Shown piece by piece: positions 27,121 through 36,265 of a stretch of 64,000 nt of DNA. Source of the stretch: Pyxidicoccus trucidator (GTDB taxonomy: Bacteria > Myxococcota > Myxococcia > Myxococcales > Myxococcaceae); the NCBI RefSeq assembly GCF_010894435.1, contig NZ_JAAIXZ010000007.1, positions 281,339 to 345,338 of the forward strand. The letters run 5' to 3'. The notes under the pieces were generated by a model that saw nothing but the letters and a program-made list of their open reading frames with translations, made no database searches and was not told the DNA's origin. Every line of letters begins with the position of its first letter. Positions within the stretch are counted from its first letter, which is position 1. Made by a program: the position numbers and the translations under genes.

Positions 27121-27948
27121 ATGTTCCGGCCCATGAGGAAGACCTTCCCCGCCGACTTCGCCGAGCTGCTCACCCCCAAGGGCCGTCGCATCCTGGAGGG
27201 GAGGGACCGGGAGGTGACGGGCGCGCTGCTGGACCCGGAGCGGCCCTTCGTGGCGCTCCAGGGCGTCATTGACTTGCGCAAGGCCACCGCCTGCCGGGAC
27301 GCGCTGGACGCGGCGCTGCGCGACACGCTGGTGCCCATGGAGGACCCCATCCCCCATGACTCCATCTCCGGCATGACGATGAACTACATGGAGCTGCTGC
27401 CCAAGACGGTGCGCAACCGCACGGCGCTGCTGGAGAACCGCCGCTCCCGCTCCTACCGCGCGGCCGAGGCGGTGGGCCTCACGGACATGATGCGCTCGGA
27501 CAGCTTCGCCGCCTTCGCCGCCGCGGTGACGGGGCGCGCGCTGCGGCGCAAGTGGGGCATCCAGGTGTTGTGCTACGGCCCGGGGGACTACTCGGGGCCG
27601 CACAATGACCACCACCCCGAGGAGCCCGAGGCCCGCGACGGCTATGTGGACATGCACGTCAGCCTGACGATGCCGGGCGTGGACCATCAGTACCTCGTCT
27701 ACGCGAAGGACGGGCACTTCACCGAGATGACGCGGGTGAGCACCGTGGGCGGAATCACGGTGTACCGGTTGCCCTTCTGGCACTACACGACGCCGCTGCT
27801 GGCGCGGCGCGGGGCGGAGGCAACGTCCCGCCGCTGGGTGCTGCTGGGCACCTTCCTGGACGCGGCGCCGGGGGCGCGGGCCGGCTCCACGGTGCTTCCG
27901 GCGGGGGCGCCGAAGGGGGCTCCAGCGGGCCGTCCGGCTGCCCGGTAG
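27121..27948 (+). CDS. 2OG-Fe(II) oxygenase-like hypothetical protein
   Basis: 275 aa. GPHNDHHPEE near residue 160 provides an H-x-D pair, VDMHVSLTMPG a following beta strand, and FWHYTTPLL near 219 a possible distal His. An Arg pair in SRRWVLLGTF could bind 2-oxoglutarate. This H-x-D...H...R layout matches Fe(II)/2OG dioxygenases (prolyl-hydroxylase type), but the family is not certain. The C-terminal 25 residues are Pro/Ala/Gly-rich and poorly ordered. ATG at 27121 (alternative at 27133). Divergent from the preceding hypothetical gene. Confidence 0.75.
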   Translation: MFRPMRKTFPADFAELLTPKGRRILEGRDREVTGALLDPERPFVALQGVIDLRKATACRDALDAALRDTLVPMEDPIPHDSISGMTMNYMELLPKTVRNRTALLENRRSRSYRAAEAVGLTDMMRSDSFAAFAAAVTGRALRRKWGIQVLCYGPGDYSGPHNDHHPEEPEARDGYVDMHVSLTMPGVDHQYLVYAKDGHFTEMTRVSTVGGITVYRLPFWHYTTPLLARRGAEATSRRWVLLGTFLDAAPGARAGSTVLPAGAPKGAPAGRPAAR

Positions 27949-28000
27949 ACGACTTTCGGGAGTGGCGGCGGGGCCGGACGGCGTTAGCTTGGGGCGCCCT

Positions 28001-29311
28001 ATGAGCCCGACCGACACCGACGCCCTGGCCCGAGACCTCCTGGAGTACATCGACGCCTCGCCCACGCCGTACCATGCGGTGCGCGAGACGACCCGCCGGC
28101 TGACGCAGGCGGGCTACCGCGTCCTGGACGAGCGCGAGTCCTGGACGCTGAAGCCGGGCGAGCGCGTCTTCGTCACGCGTGGGGACACCAGCATCGCCGC
28201 CTTCCAGCTCGGCACCACGCCGGTGGACCGGGCGGGCTTCCGGCTGGTCGGCTCGCACACGGACTCGCCCAACCTGCGGCTGAAGCCGAACGCGACGGGC
28301 TCGAAGAACGGCTACCAGCAGCTGGGCGTGGAGATTTATGGCGGGGTGCTGCTGCACACCTGGACGGACCGGGACTTGTCGCTCGCCGGCCGCGTCATGG
28401 TGATGGCGGGGGGCAAGCCCCAGGGGTACCTGGTGGACTTCGCCCGGCCGCTGCTGCGCGTGCCCAACCTGGCGATTCACCTCAACCGCGGGGTGAACTC
28501 GGACGGGCTGAAGTTGAACCCGCAGGAGCACATGGTGCCGGTGCTGGGCCTGGAGAGCGCGGGCGCGGTGGACCTGAAGGCGCTGCTGGTACAGGAGCTG
28601 GCGCGCGGCGGGGTGAAGGCGGAGGCAGGGGACCTCCTCGGCTACGACTTGTGCCTCTACGACTTGCAGCCCTCCATCCGCTCGGGCGCGCACGGGGAGT
28701 TCCTCCATGCGCCGCGCCTGGACAACCTGGCGAGCTGCCACGCGGCGCTGTCCGCGCTGCTGTCCGCCGGCGAGAAGCGCGAGGCCACCAGCGGCGTCAT
28801 CCTGTTCGACCATGAGGAGGTGGGCAGCCGGAGCGCGCAGGGCGCGGCGTCCCCGTTCCTGCGAGCGCTGCTGGAGCGCATCACGCTGGCGCACTCGGAC
28901 GGGCGGCCGGACGCATTCCTCCGGGCGATTGCGAATTCGTTCCTGGTGAGCGCGGACATGGCGCACGCGGTGCACCCCAACTACGCGTCGCTGCACGAGC
29001 CGAAGCACCAGCCGCAGATGGGCCTGGGCCCGGTCATCAAGTCCAACGTCAACCAGTCGTACGCGACGGACGGCGAGACGTGGGCGTTCTTCACCACGCT
29101 GTGCCGCGAGGCCGGAGTGACGCCGCAGCACTTCGTCACCCGCACGGACCTGGGCTGCGGCAGCACGATTGGGCCGATTACGGCGGGGCAGCTCGGCATC
29201 CGCACGGTGGACGTGGGCAACCCCATGCTGTCCATGCACTCGATTCGCGAGATGGCCTGCGCGTCTGACGTGGGGCAGATGGTGGCCGTGCTGCGGCGGC
29301 TGTTCGCGTAG
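28001..29311 (+). CDS. M18 family metalloaminopeptidase
   Basis: 436 aa, full length for the family (about 430). Zinc ligands are in GSHTDSPNLRLKP (His), HAPRLDNL (bridging Asp), FDHEEVGS (catalytic and ligand Glu), SADMAHAVHPNY (Asp) and SMHSIREM (terminal His). Removes N-terminal (often acidic or neutral) residues from peptides in the cytoplasm. No signal peptide. ATG chosen 50 bp after the preceding gene, at the start of the conserved helical N-terminus (LARDLLEYIDASPTPYH). Confidence 0.96.
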   Translation: MSPTDTDALARDLLEYIDASPTPYHAVRETTRRLTQAGYRVLDERESWTLKPGERVFVTRGDTSIAAFQLGTTPVDRAGFRLVGSHTDSPNLRLKPNATGSKNGYQQLGVEIYGGVLLHTWTDRDLSLAGRVMVMAGGKPQGYLVDFARPLLRVPNLAIHLNRGVNSDGLKLNPQEHMVPVLGLESAGAVDLKALLVQELARGGVKAEAGDLLGYDLCLYDLQPSIRSGAHGEFLHAPRLDNLASCHAALSALLSAGEKREATSGVILFDHEEVGSRSAQGAASPFLRALLERITLAHSDGRPDAFLRAIANSFLVSADMAHAVHPNYASLHEPKHQPQMGLGPVIKSNVNQSYATDGETWAFFTTLCREAGVTPQHFVTRTDLGCGSTIGPITAGQLGIRTVDVGNPMLSMHSIREMACASDVGQMVAVLRRLFA

Positions 29312-29374
29312 CACGGAAGGGCCCGGTCCCCGCGGTGCCCTGCGGGGTGGGCCGGTGTTCCGCGTCAGCCCGGC

Positions 29375-31396
29375 CTACGAGGCGACCCGGGTCAGCCGCT
29401 GCTCCCGCGCCTCCGCCAGCGTCCCCGCGTCCAGCAGGGCCGCCACCTTCTCCGGCGTGGACAAGGGCTCCGCGCCGCCGCCCAGCAGCTTCCTCCGCGC
29501 GGAAGCCAGCGCCGCGGACCCGGTCTCCGGCCCCGGCTGTGACTCCAGCAGCGCCAGGTGAAGCGCATGGGCCCGCGCATCCGTGAGCACGTGGTCCACC
29601 GCGTCCGCCACTGGGGCCCCCGCGTGCGTCTCGGTGACGTCCTGGGCCCGCTCCAGCACCCCGGGCGGCTCCGTCTCCTCGGGAATCAGGAACAGGCCCC
29701 GGCGCTCTGCCCACAGGCCCAGCGACGCGCGCGCGGTGAGCACGGAGAGGGGAATCGACAGCACGAGCCCGGCCACCACGGGCGCGAGCCACGCCAGCAG
29801 CCCGGGAGACAGCAGGAACGCTGCGACGGCCAGCGCCACGCCCACCCCCGTATGCACCGCGTGCCGCCGGGCGGCCTCGGCCCACGGCAGGTCCGCGTCC
29901 TCGCGCTGCTGGCTCGTCCAGGACACGCGGTAGCCCAGCAGCGTCCCGAAGACGAAGTGCGACTGGAACAGCATCATCACCGGCGCCAGCAGCGTGGCCA
30001 GCACGCTCTCCACCAGCACGCTCGCCACCAGCCGGGCCCGTCCGCCCATGCGCGCCGCGTCCTGCCCGCGCGCCAGCGCCAGTCCCAGCCCCAGCAGCTT
30101 CGGCGCCAGCAGCATGCCCATGGACACGCTCATCAGCCGCAGCGCGCCGTCCGCGTCGAACCTGGGCTCCGCGGCCTTCAATACCGCGGGCCCCAGCGAC
30201 ACCCATCCGTCATGCAGTGCCGCCACCAGCCCCGACACCAGGAACAGCAGCCACAGCGGTGAGGCCGCGTAGGACATCACCCCCATCAGGAAGTGCCCCC
30301 GGCTGATGGGGTGCAGCCCGCCCGCCATGACGAGGCTCAGGTGCTGGAGGTTCCCCTGGCACCAGCGCCTGTCGCGCTGCGCGTACGCCAGCAGGTTCGG
30401 CGGCGGTTGCTCGAAGCTGCCACCCAGCTCCGGCACCAGCCACACCGTGTACCCCGCCCGCCGCATCAGCGCGGCCTCGACGAAGTCATGGCTGAGGATG
30501 TGTCCGCCGAAGGGCTGCTGTCCCGGCAGCACGGGCAGGCCGCAGTGCTCGATGAACGCCGTGGTGCGGAGGATGGCGTTGTGGCCCCAGTAGTTGGACT
30601 CCCCCAGCTGCCATGCCGCCGCGCCCGCCGCCACCACCGGTCCGTAGACGCGTCCCGCGAACTGCTGGAGCCGCGCGAAGAGCGTGCTCCGGCCCACGCA
30701 CAGCGGCGGGGCCTGGATGATGCCGGTGCGGGGGTTGAGCTCCATCAGCCGCGCCATCTTCACCAGCGTGCGGCCATCCATCAGGCTGTCCGCGTCCAGG
30801 ACGACGGTGAAGTCGTAGTGCCGGCCCCAGCGCTCGCAGAAGTCCTGGAGGTTGCCGGCCTTCTTGCCCGCGTTGTCCGTGCGGCGCCGGTAGAAGATGC
30901 GCCCCTGGCCGCCCACCCGGCGGCACAGGTCCGCCCACGCCAGCTCCTCGGCCACCCACGCCTCGGGCCGGGTGGAGTCGCTCAGCACGTAGAAGTCGAA
31001 CGCCTCCAGGCGTCCCGTGGCGGCCACGGACTCGTAGGTGGCCTGCACGTTGGCGAAGACGGCGGCCGGGTCCTCGTTGTGGATGGGCATCACCACCGAG
31101 GTGCGCGAGGCCAGCCGCGTGGCCTCCTCCTCCGTGGTGGGCCAGCGCAGCCCGGGCAGCCGCCCGCCGAAGGCGAGCTGGAGGAAGCCGGCCACCGCCG
31201 TCCAGAAGGACAGGGCAATCCACCCGAAGCACAGGGCGAAGAGGGCCACCAGCACCACCTCGGGCGCGGTGGTGCCCCGCGCGCTCAGCAGGCGGTGCAT
31301 CTCCCACGTCCCCAGCAGGGTGGACGCGGCGGCCAGGCCCAGGACGCCAACGCGCCTCCGGCCGGCGCTCTCGGGTGAGAACGAATGGGCGTGCAT
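29375..31396 (-). CDS. opgH: Glucans biosynthesis glucosyltransferase H
   Basis: 673 aa inner-membrane GT2 glucosyltransferase that builds the beta-1,2-linked backbone of osmoregulated periplasmic glucans from UDP-glucose. Two N-terminal hydrophobic segments precede the catalytic domain: MPIHNEDP, the D-x-D motif in VVLDADSLMDG, GGHILSHDFVEAALM (third Asp), and QRDRRWCQGNLQH (Q-x-x-R-W). Several more membrane helices follow. Shorter than E. coli OpgH (847 aa), mainly in the N-terminal and C-terminal cytoplasmic regions. The ATG with GGAG 6 nt upstream is preferred. Last gene of an operon with opgG and an unknown middle gene. Confidence 0.95.
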   Translation of the reverse strand: MHAHSFSPESAGRRRVGVLGLAAASTLLGTWEMHRLLSARGTTAPEVVLVALFALCFGWIALSFWTAVAGFLQLAFGGRLPGLRWPTTEEEATRLASRTSVVMPIHNEDPAAVFANVQATYESVAATGRLEAFDFYVLSDSTRPEAWVAEELAWADLCRRVGGQGRIFYRRRTDNAGKKAGNLQDFCERWGRHYDFTVVLDADSLMDGRTLVKMARLMELNPRTGIIQAPPLCVGRSTLFARLQQFAGRVYGPVVAAGAAAWQLGESNYWGHNAILRTTAFIEHCGLPVLPGQQPFGGHILSHDFVEAALMRRAGYTVWLVPELGGSFEQPPPNLLAYAQRDRRWCQGNLQHLSLVMAGGLHPISRGHFLMGVMSYAASPLWLLFLVSGLVAALHDGWVSLGPAVLKAAEPRFDADGALRLMSVSMGMLLAPKLLGLGLALARGQDAARMGGRARLVASVLVESVLATLLAPVMMLFQSHFVFGTLLGYRVSWTSQQREDADLPWAEAARRHAVHTGVGVALAVAAFLLSPGLLAWLAPVVAGLVLSIPLSVLTARASLGLWAERRGLFLIPEETEPPGVLERAQDVTETHAGAPVADAVDHVLTDARAHALHLALLESQPGPETGSAALASARRKLLGGGAEPLSTPEKVAALLDAGTLAEAREQRLTRVAS

Positions 31397-31419
31397 GGCG
31401 GGCTCCAGGGGACGGGGCT

Positions 31420-31914
31420 TCAGCGCGAGACGGACACGTCGGCCTGCGCCCCGCGCCACCAGCGGCGGAGCAGCTCACCGAAGGGCCAGAGCACCAGCTG
31501 CTGCTCGGGCATCACCGAGGCCACCTGCGCCGGGGCCGGCACGGGCACCGCCGCGCGCAGCGCCCGCGCGAAGTCCTCCGGCACCGCACCGCGCAGCAGG
31601 AGCCGGGCCCCCAGGCGCGCGCCGTCGCACAGGACGAAGGCCGCGCGGCCCCGGGCCAGCAGCGAGCCTCCGAGCGCCCTGCCCAGGACGCCCGCCAGCC
31701 ACGACTCCACGCGCGCGCGGGCCAGGGCCACGGCGGCCTTGGGCGACTCGCCGTGGGCCTCCGCGTCCGCGAGTACCCAGAAGGAGAGCGCGGCCAGGTC
31801 CTCGGTGGAGGTGAAGCCGAAGCCCTGGAAGAAGGCGTCGAGCGCCACGCGGGTTTCCGGGCTGACCCACACGGAGGCGGGCATGACGGAGGGGCGGGAG
31901 GTCAGCGTCGTCAC
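31420..31914 (-). CDS. Unknown protein encoded between opgG and opgH (164 aa)
   Basis: 164 aa from a GTG at 31914 that overlaps the opgG stop as GTGA, or 154 aa from an ATG at 31884; neither has a strong Shine-Dalgarno, and the overlap favours the GTG. Soluble, helical, no signal: VALDAFFQGFGFTSTEDLAA, then a long Ala/Arg/Leu-rich region and a Trp-rich end (VLWPFGELLRRWWRGAQADV). Only 23 bp separate its stop from the opgH start, so it is locked into the glucan operon. I do not recognise the family. It could be a regulatory or accessory factor for OpgH. Confidence 0.85.
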   Translation of the reverse strand: MTTLTSRPSVMPASVWVSPETRVALDAFFQGFGFTSTEDLAALSFWVLADAEAHGESPKAAVALARARVESWLAGVLGRALGGSLLARGRAAFVLCDGARLGARLLLRGAVPEDFARALRAAVPVPAPAQVASVMPEQQLVLWPFGELLRRWWRGAQADVSVSR

Positions 31915-33449
31915 GGTGTCCACAGGTAGCTCCAGGTCTCGGTGAGAGTCTCTGAACCGCGTCGCAGGTACGCGCGCAGTTCGGTGGGAGCGCTGCCGTC
32001 GGGCAGCAGCTCGAAGGTGGCGCGCCAGCCGCCGGAGGGCTCGTGGCGCCGCGCGGTGGCCTTCAGCACCTGGCCCTGCGAGGCGGTGATGACGGCCTCC
32101 ACGGGCCCGTCCCCCGCGGCGGCCGAGGGCGAGAAGTCGAGCACGAAGCGTCGCGCGCCCGCGGTGTCGCCCGCGGCGATGCGCGTGGCGGTGACGAACG
32201 AAGCCGTCGCCGGCCACGGCGCCACCGCGCCCCAGTGCAGGCGGTACGCCACGCGCAGCGGTGTGCCCGGCGTCAGCGGCGCGTCCGGCACCCAGAAGGC
32301 GACGATGTTGTCGTGGAACTCGTTGGGCGTCGGAATCTCCACCAGCTTCACGGCGCCCGGGCCCCAGTCGCCCACCGGCTCCACCCAGGCGCTGGGGCGC
32401 AGCTCGTACCGGGCCTCCAGGTCCTCGTAGCTGGAGAAGACGGTGTCCCGCTGCAGCAGGCCGAAGGCGCGCGGGGCACGGGCGCGGAAGCTGGAGACGC
32501 TCAGCCGCGCGGGGTTCTGCAAGGGGCGCCAGAGCTGCTCGCCTTCGCCCGTCCAGACGAAGAGGCCGTCCGAGTCGTGCACCTCGGGGCGGAAGTCGTC
32601 CGAGGGCCCCCGGTCATTCTCGCCGAAGAGGTACATGCTCGTCAGCGGCGCCAGGCCCAACTGCTCCACGGCCTTGCGTGAGAACAGCGTCGCCTCCACC
32701 TCCATGACGGTGCGTGCGCCGGGAATGAGGGTGAAGCGGTACGCGCCGGTGACGCTGGGGCCGTCGAGCAGCGCGTGCACCACCACGCGGTCCGCGCCGG
32801 GCGCCGGGCGCTCCAGCCACAGCTCGCGGAACGCGGGGAACTCCTCGGGGCGCGGCAGCGCGGTGTCGATGGCCACTCCGCGCGCGGACAGCCCGTACAC
32901 GTTGCCCTGGCCCAGGGCGCGGAAGTAGCTGGCGCCCAGGAAGGACAGCACCTCGTCGAAGTGCTCCTCCCGGTTGAGCGGGTGGGTGAGGCGCAGGCCC
33001 GCGAAGCCGTCCGCCTTCGCCAGTGGGGGCGCTGGCACCAGCGTGCCGTAGGTGTAGAACTCGGGCGAGAAGCGCACCGGCTCCACCTGGCCCTTGCTCA
33101 CCACACTCACGGCCACGGGCGTGGGGTAGAGGAAGCCGGGGTGGAAGAACTGCGCCTGGAAGGGCAGCCCCTCGTCGCGCCACCACGCCTTGTCGTTGCG
33201 GTAGCGGATGTCCCGGTACGCGTCGTAGGACAGCCGCGCGTAGGCCTCGGGCAGGGACTGCCGGGGCTCCTGGTAGGGGCGGGCGGCCAGGGCCCTGGCG
33301 CGCTCCACCACGGTGCTGGCGGTGAAGGCCTTCGCCGGCGCGGAGGCACCCGGCTTCGCGGGAGCGGCGGCCACGGGGGCGGCCCCGGCCAGGGACAGCA
33401 CCGCCGCGCACAGCCATGCACTCCAGGACTTCCGCCTCGACGCCTTCAC
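31911..33449 (-). CDS. opgG: Periplasmic glucan biosynthesis protein G
   Basis: 512 aa with a cleavable N-terminal signal peptide (SWSAWLCAAVLSLAGAAPVAAAP). The OpgG/OpgD beta-sandwich follows: LSYDAYRDIRYRNDKAWW, FFHPGFLYPTPV, FLGASYFRALGQGNVYGLSARG, and the Fn3-like C-terminal domain with GDWGPGAVKLVEIPTPNEFHDNIVAFWVP (contiguous hallmark). Length fits E. coli OpgG (511 aa). Believed to act on the glucan backbone made by OpgH, during branching or release into the periplasm. GTG start with GGAGG 9 nt upstream. First gene of the operon. Confidence 0.96.
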   Translation of the reverse strand: MKASRRKSWSAWLCAAVLSLAGAAPVAAAPAKPGASAPAKAFTASTVVERARALAARPYQEPRQSLPEAYARLSYDAYRDIRYRNDKAWWRDEGLPFQAQFFHPGFLYPTPVAVSVVSKGQVEPVRFSPEFYTYGTLVPAPPLAKADGFAGLRLTHPLNREEHFDEVLSFLGASYFRALGQGNVYGLSARGVAIDTALPRPEEFPAFRELWLERPAPGADRVVVHALLDGPSVTGAYRFTLIPGARTVMEVEATLFSRKAVEQLGLAPLTSMYLFGENDRGPSDDFRPEVHDSDGLFVWTGEGEQLWRPLQNPARLSVSSFRARAPRAFGLLQRDTVFSSYEDLEARYELRPSAWVEPVGDWGPGAVKLVEIPTPNEFHDNIVAFWVPDAPLTPGTPLRVAYRLHWGAVAPWPATASFVTATRIAAGDTAGARRFVLDFSPSAAAGDGPVEAVITASQGQVLKATARRHEPSGGWRATFELLPDGSAPTELRAYLRRGSETLTETWSYLWTP

Positions 33450-33815
33450 GACCCGTTGCCTCCGAATGAACCGGTACGTCGAACGACCCCCCGGTCCTTC
33501 GGAAACCCGCCCGACTTGATGCCGCGCATTACACTCGCGGTGCAGCGCGTCAGGGCATGAGCAACCCGCGTACCAGCGCCCGGTGCCTCGGTCTCTTCAG
33601 GCTGAATCCCCTGGGATTTCCGGCACCTGGAAATGCCATCCAGTTGCGGCGCCAAGGAGTCTCGGGATTGGAGGGGCTGTGAAATGGGAGGCTGGGGAGC
33701 AGAGGGACAGCCTTCGAGCCGGGCTGTCCAAATCCTCCACAGGTGGACGGCCGCGTCCCCTCACGGCGAGTGCTGGCGGGCCCGGACGTGGATCAGCCGG
33801 GGTGTCCCGGGGCCG
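33450..33815. promoter_or_regulatory. Intergenic region upstream of opgG
   Basis: 366 bp without a credible gene; long frames crossing it on the plus strand are antisense shadows of the histidine kinase. It lies downstream of the kinase stop and upstream of opgG, so it should hold the opg operon promoter and the kinase terminator. I found no clear sigma-70 or sigma-54 site or strong hairpin. Confidence 0.3.
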
Positions 33816-36101
33816 TCAGGAAATGGGGGCGCGGCGCAGCCGCTCCTGCACCAGGGACAGCAATTCCCGGCCGGCGAAGGGCTTCTCGATGTGGGGGCTG
33901 GGCACCGTCTCCAGGAAGGCGCGGGCCTGCTGCGTCACCGCGCCGCCGGTGAGGAACACCACGCGCAGCGCCTGCTCCGGGTAGCGCTCCTTCAGGGCCG
34001 AGTAGAAGTCCATGCCGCTCATGCCCGGCATCATCAAGTCACAGAAGACGACGTCGTAGCGCTCCCCGGCCTCGATTCGCTCCAGCGCCTCCTGCGCGCG
34101 CGTGGACAGCGTCACGTCATGGTGGGGCCGCAGCGTGCGCCCCAGCGCGGTGCACACCAGCGGCTCGTCATCCACCACCAGCAGCCGGCCGCGCTTCTCC
34201 AGGGAGGGCGGCGGGGGCGCGGGGGTTTCCGGGGCCTTCTGCACCGGCACCGTCGGGTGCAGCAGGACGCGGAAGGTGGAGCCCTTGCCGGGCTCGCTCT
34301 CCACGTGGATTTCCCCTCCCAGCGCCGCGACGAGGCTGTGGCAGATGGACAGGCCCAGGCCGGTGCCCACCCCCGGCTCCTTGGTGGTGAAGAACGGGTC
34401 GAACAGGCGCGGCAGGTGCTCGGAGGCGATGCCCGTGCCCGTGTCCGCCACCTCCACCACCACGCGGCCGTTGCTCGCCACGCGCGTGGCCACCCGGATT
34501 TCGTGCCGCTCCGGCGCGCCGCCGGGAATGGCCTGGGCCGCGTTGACCAGCAGGTTGAGGAACACCTGGCCCAGCCGCGACTCGTTGGCGCGCACCGGGG
34601 GCACCTCGCCGAAGTGCTTCACCAGCCGCGCGCGGTGGCGGATTTCCGTGGTCGCCAGGTTCAGCGTGGACTCCAGCACCTGCCGCACGTCCACTTCCAC
34701 GTTGTCCGTCGAGTCCACCCGGCTGAACGTCTTCAAGTCGCGGACGATGGTGCGCACCCGGTCCGCGCCCTGCTGCGCCTCGGCCAGCGCCGACTGCGCG
34801 TCCGACACCGAGCCCACCAGCCTCGGCTCCAGGCCCCGCGCGCCGTCCCCCAGCAGCTCGCCCAGCGCCTCGCGCGCGAAGGCCAGGTTCGCCGAGAGGT
34901 ACGCCAGCGGGTTGTTGATTTCATGCGCCACGCCGGCCGCCAGCGTGCCCACCGACGCCATGCGCTCGGCGAGCAGCAGCCGGGCCTGCATCTGGTTGCG
35001 CTCCGTGAGGTCGTGCGACACGGAGACCACGGAGTCCGTGCCGTCGAAGGGCAGCGGGAAGTGGGTGGACTCCACGTGGAGGAAGGTGCCGTCGCGCCGC
35101 AGCAGCCGCCGCTCCTGGGGCGCCGCGAGGCCGGTGCGCAGCACGGCCTCCGACAGGGCGAAGTCCTCCGGGGGGATGATGTCGGAGAGGTGCTTGCCGA
35201 GCAGCTCGCGCACGTCCGTGTAGCCCAGCGCGGTGGCCACCTTGAGGTTGGCGTAGCGCACGCGCGCGTCCTTCCCGAAGACGGCCACCAGGTCCGGCAG
35301 GCTCTCGATGAGCGTGCGGAAGCTCACCTCCGAGCGCCGCAGCTCCTCCTCGGCGCGCTTGAGCGGGGTGATGTCCGGGAAGAAGGAGATGATGTGCGGC
35401 GAGCCCGCGTAGGGGACCAGCCCCATGAAGAGCAGCGTGTGCCGCACCTCGCCCGTGCGGGTGTGGTACTGCGCGTCCACCCCGCGCACCGAGCCGTGCC
35501 GCCGCAGCCGCTCCACCACCTGGGAGCGGTCGAAGGGGCGCTCCCACAGGCGCAGCTCCACGGTGGTGCGGCCGATGACCTCCTCGCGCGAGTAGCCGAA
35601 GGCCTGGAAGTAGGCCTCGTTCGCCGCCACCACCCGGCCGTCGGTGAGCGTGGTGATGGAGGTGGGGACCGGGGACACCGACAGCATGCTGTCGCGCAGG
35701 TCGTCCCCGAAGGGCACGCCCGTGCGCCCCAGGCGGCGGGTGAAGCGCCGCTCGGCCAGGTCCAGCCGCAGCTCCAGCTCCGCCGGGTCCGGTGGCCACG
35801 CCAGCACCTCGTCCGCGCCGGCCTCCAGGGCCGCGTGCAGCGAGCCCAGGGCCGCGCGCGGGCCCAGCAGCATCACCACGGCCTCCACCCCCCCGGGCAG
35901 GCTGCGCAGGGCGCGCAGCAGGGGGATGGGGGCGGCCGGGGCGAACGCGTTCACCACCACGAGCGCGCAGGCACCCGAGCGCCAGGTGGCCGGCACCTCG
36001 GCGTCGCGCGAAGCGGTGACCGCCGTGTGCCCACGCGCCCGCAGCCGGGCCTCCAATGGCGCCAGGTCCACCCCTCCCTGGGTGACGATCAGGACCCGCA
36101 T
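33816..36101 (-). CDS. Hybrid sensor histidine kinase: degenerate receiver-PAS-PAS-HisKA-HATPase-receiver
   Basis: 761 aa, cytoplasmic (no membrane segment). Residues 1-115 look like a response-receiver fold but lack all key residues: VLIVTQ replaces the acidic pair, VVVNAF has Asn in place of the phospho-acceptor Asp, and DEVLAWP has Trp in place of Lys. Two PAS domains follow (ITTLTDGRVVAANEAYFQAF; FRTLIESLPDLVAVF). The kinase core has the phospho-His in GVAHEINNPLAYL, N box LLVNAAQA, G boxes VADTGTGIA and GVGTGLGLSI. A C-terminal receiver is intact (VVDDEP, FCDLMMPGMSG, HIEKPF). ATG with GAGGAG upstream. No cognate regulator is adjacent. Confidence 0.95.
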   Translation of the reverse strand: MRVLIVTQGGVDLAPLEARLRARGHTAVTASRDAEVPATWRSGACALVVVNAFAPAAPIPLLRALRSLPGGVEAVVMLLGPRAALGSLHAALEAGADEVLAWPPDPAELELRLDLAERRFTRRLGRTGVPFGDDLRDSMLSVSPVPTSITTLTDGRVVAANEAYFQAFGYSREEVIGRTTVELRLWERPFDRSQVVERLRRHGSVRGVDAQYHTRTGEVRHTLLFMGLVPYAGSPHIISFFPDITPLKRAEEELRRSEVSFRTLIESLPDLVAVFGKDARVRYANLKVATALGYTDVRELLGKHLSDIIPPEDFALSEAVLRTGLAAPQERRLLRRDGTFLHVESTHFPLPFDGTDSVVSVSHDLTERNQMQARLLLAERMASVGTLAAGVAHEINNPLAYLSANLAFAREALGELLGDGARGLEPRLVGSVSDAQSALAEAQQGADRVRTIVRDLKTFSRVDSTDNVEVDVRQVLESTLNLATTEIRHRARLVKHFGEVPPVRANESRLGQVFLNLLVNAAQAIPGGAPERHEIRVATRVASNGRVVVEVADTGTGIASEHLPRLFDPFFTTKEPGVGTGLGLSICHSLVAALGGEIHVESEPGKGSTFRVLLHPTVPVQKAPETPAPPPPSLEKRGRLLVVDDEPLVCTALGRTLRPHHDVTLSTRAQEALERIEAGERYDVVFCDLMMPGMSGMDFYSALKERYPEQALRVVFLTGGAVTQQARAFLETVPSPHIEKPFAGRELLSLVQERLRRAPIS

Positions 36102-36265
36102 GGGACTCCTCGTATGCAAGGGTTCATCGTTGCACGAGCCCCCGGTTGGAAAAAGTGTGGTGTCCTGAGCGTTGGTTGCAGTCCGTTGGAAGCACGGGAG
36201 TTGCGGGACTGGTACAGTGGGACCACGGACCGGGGTGTACCGGCGGTGCTGGAGGGGGGAAACGC

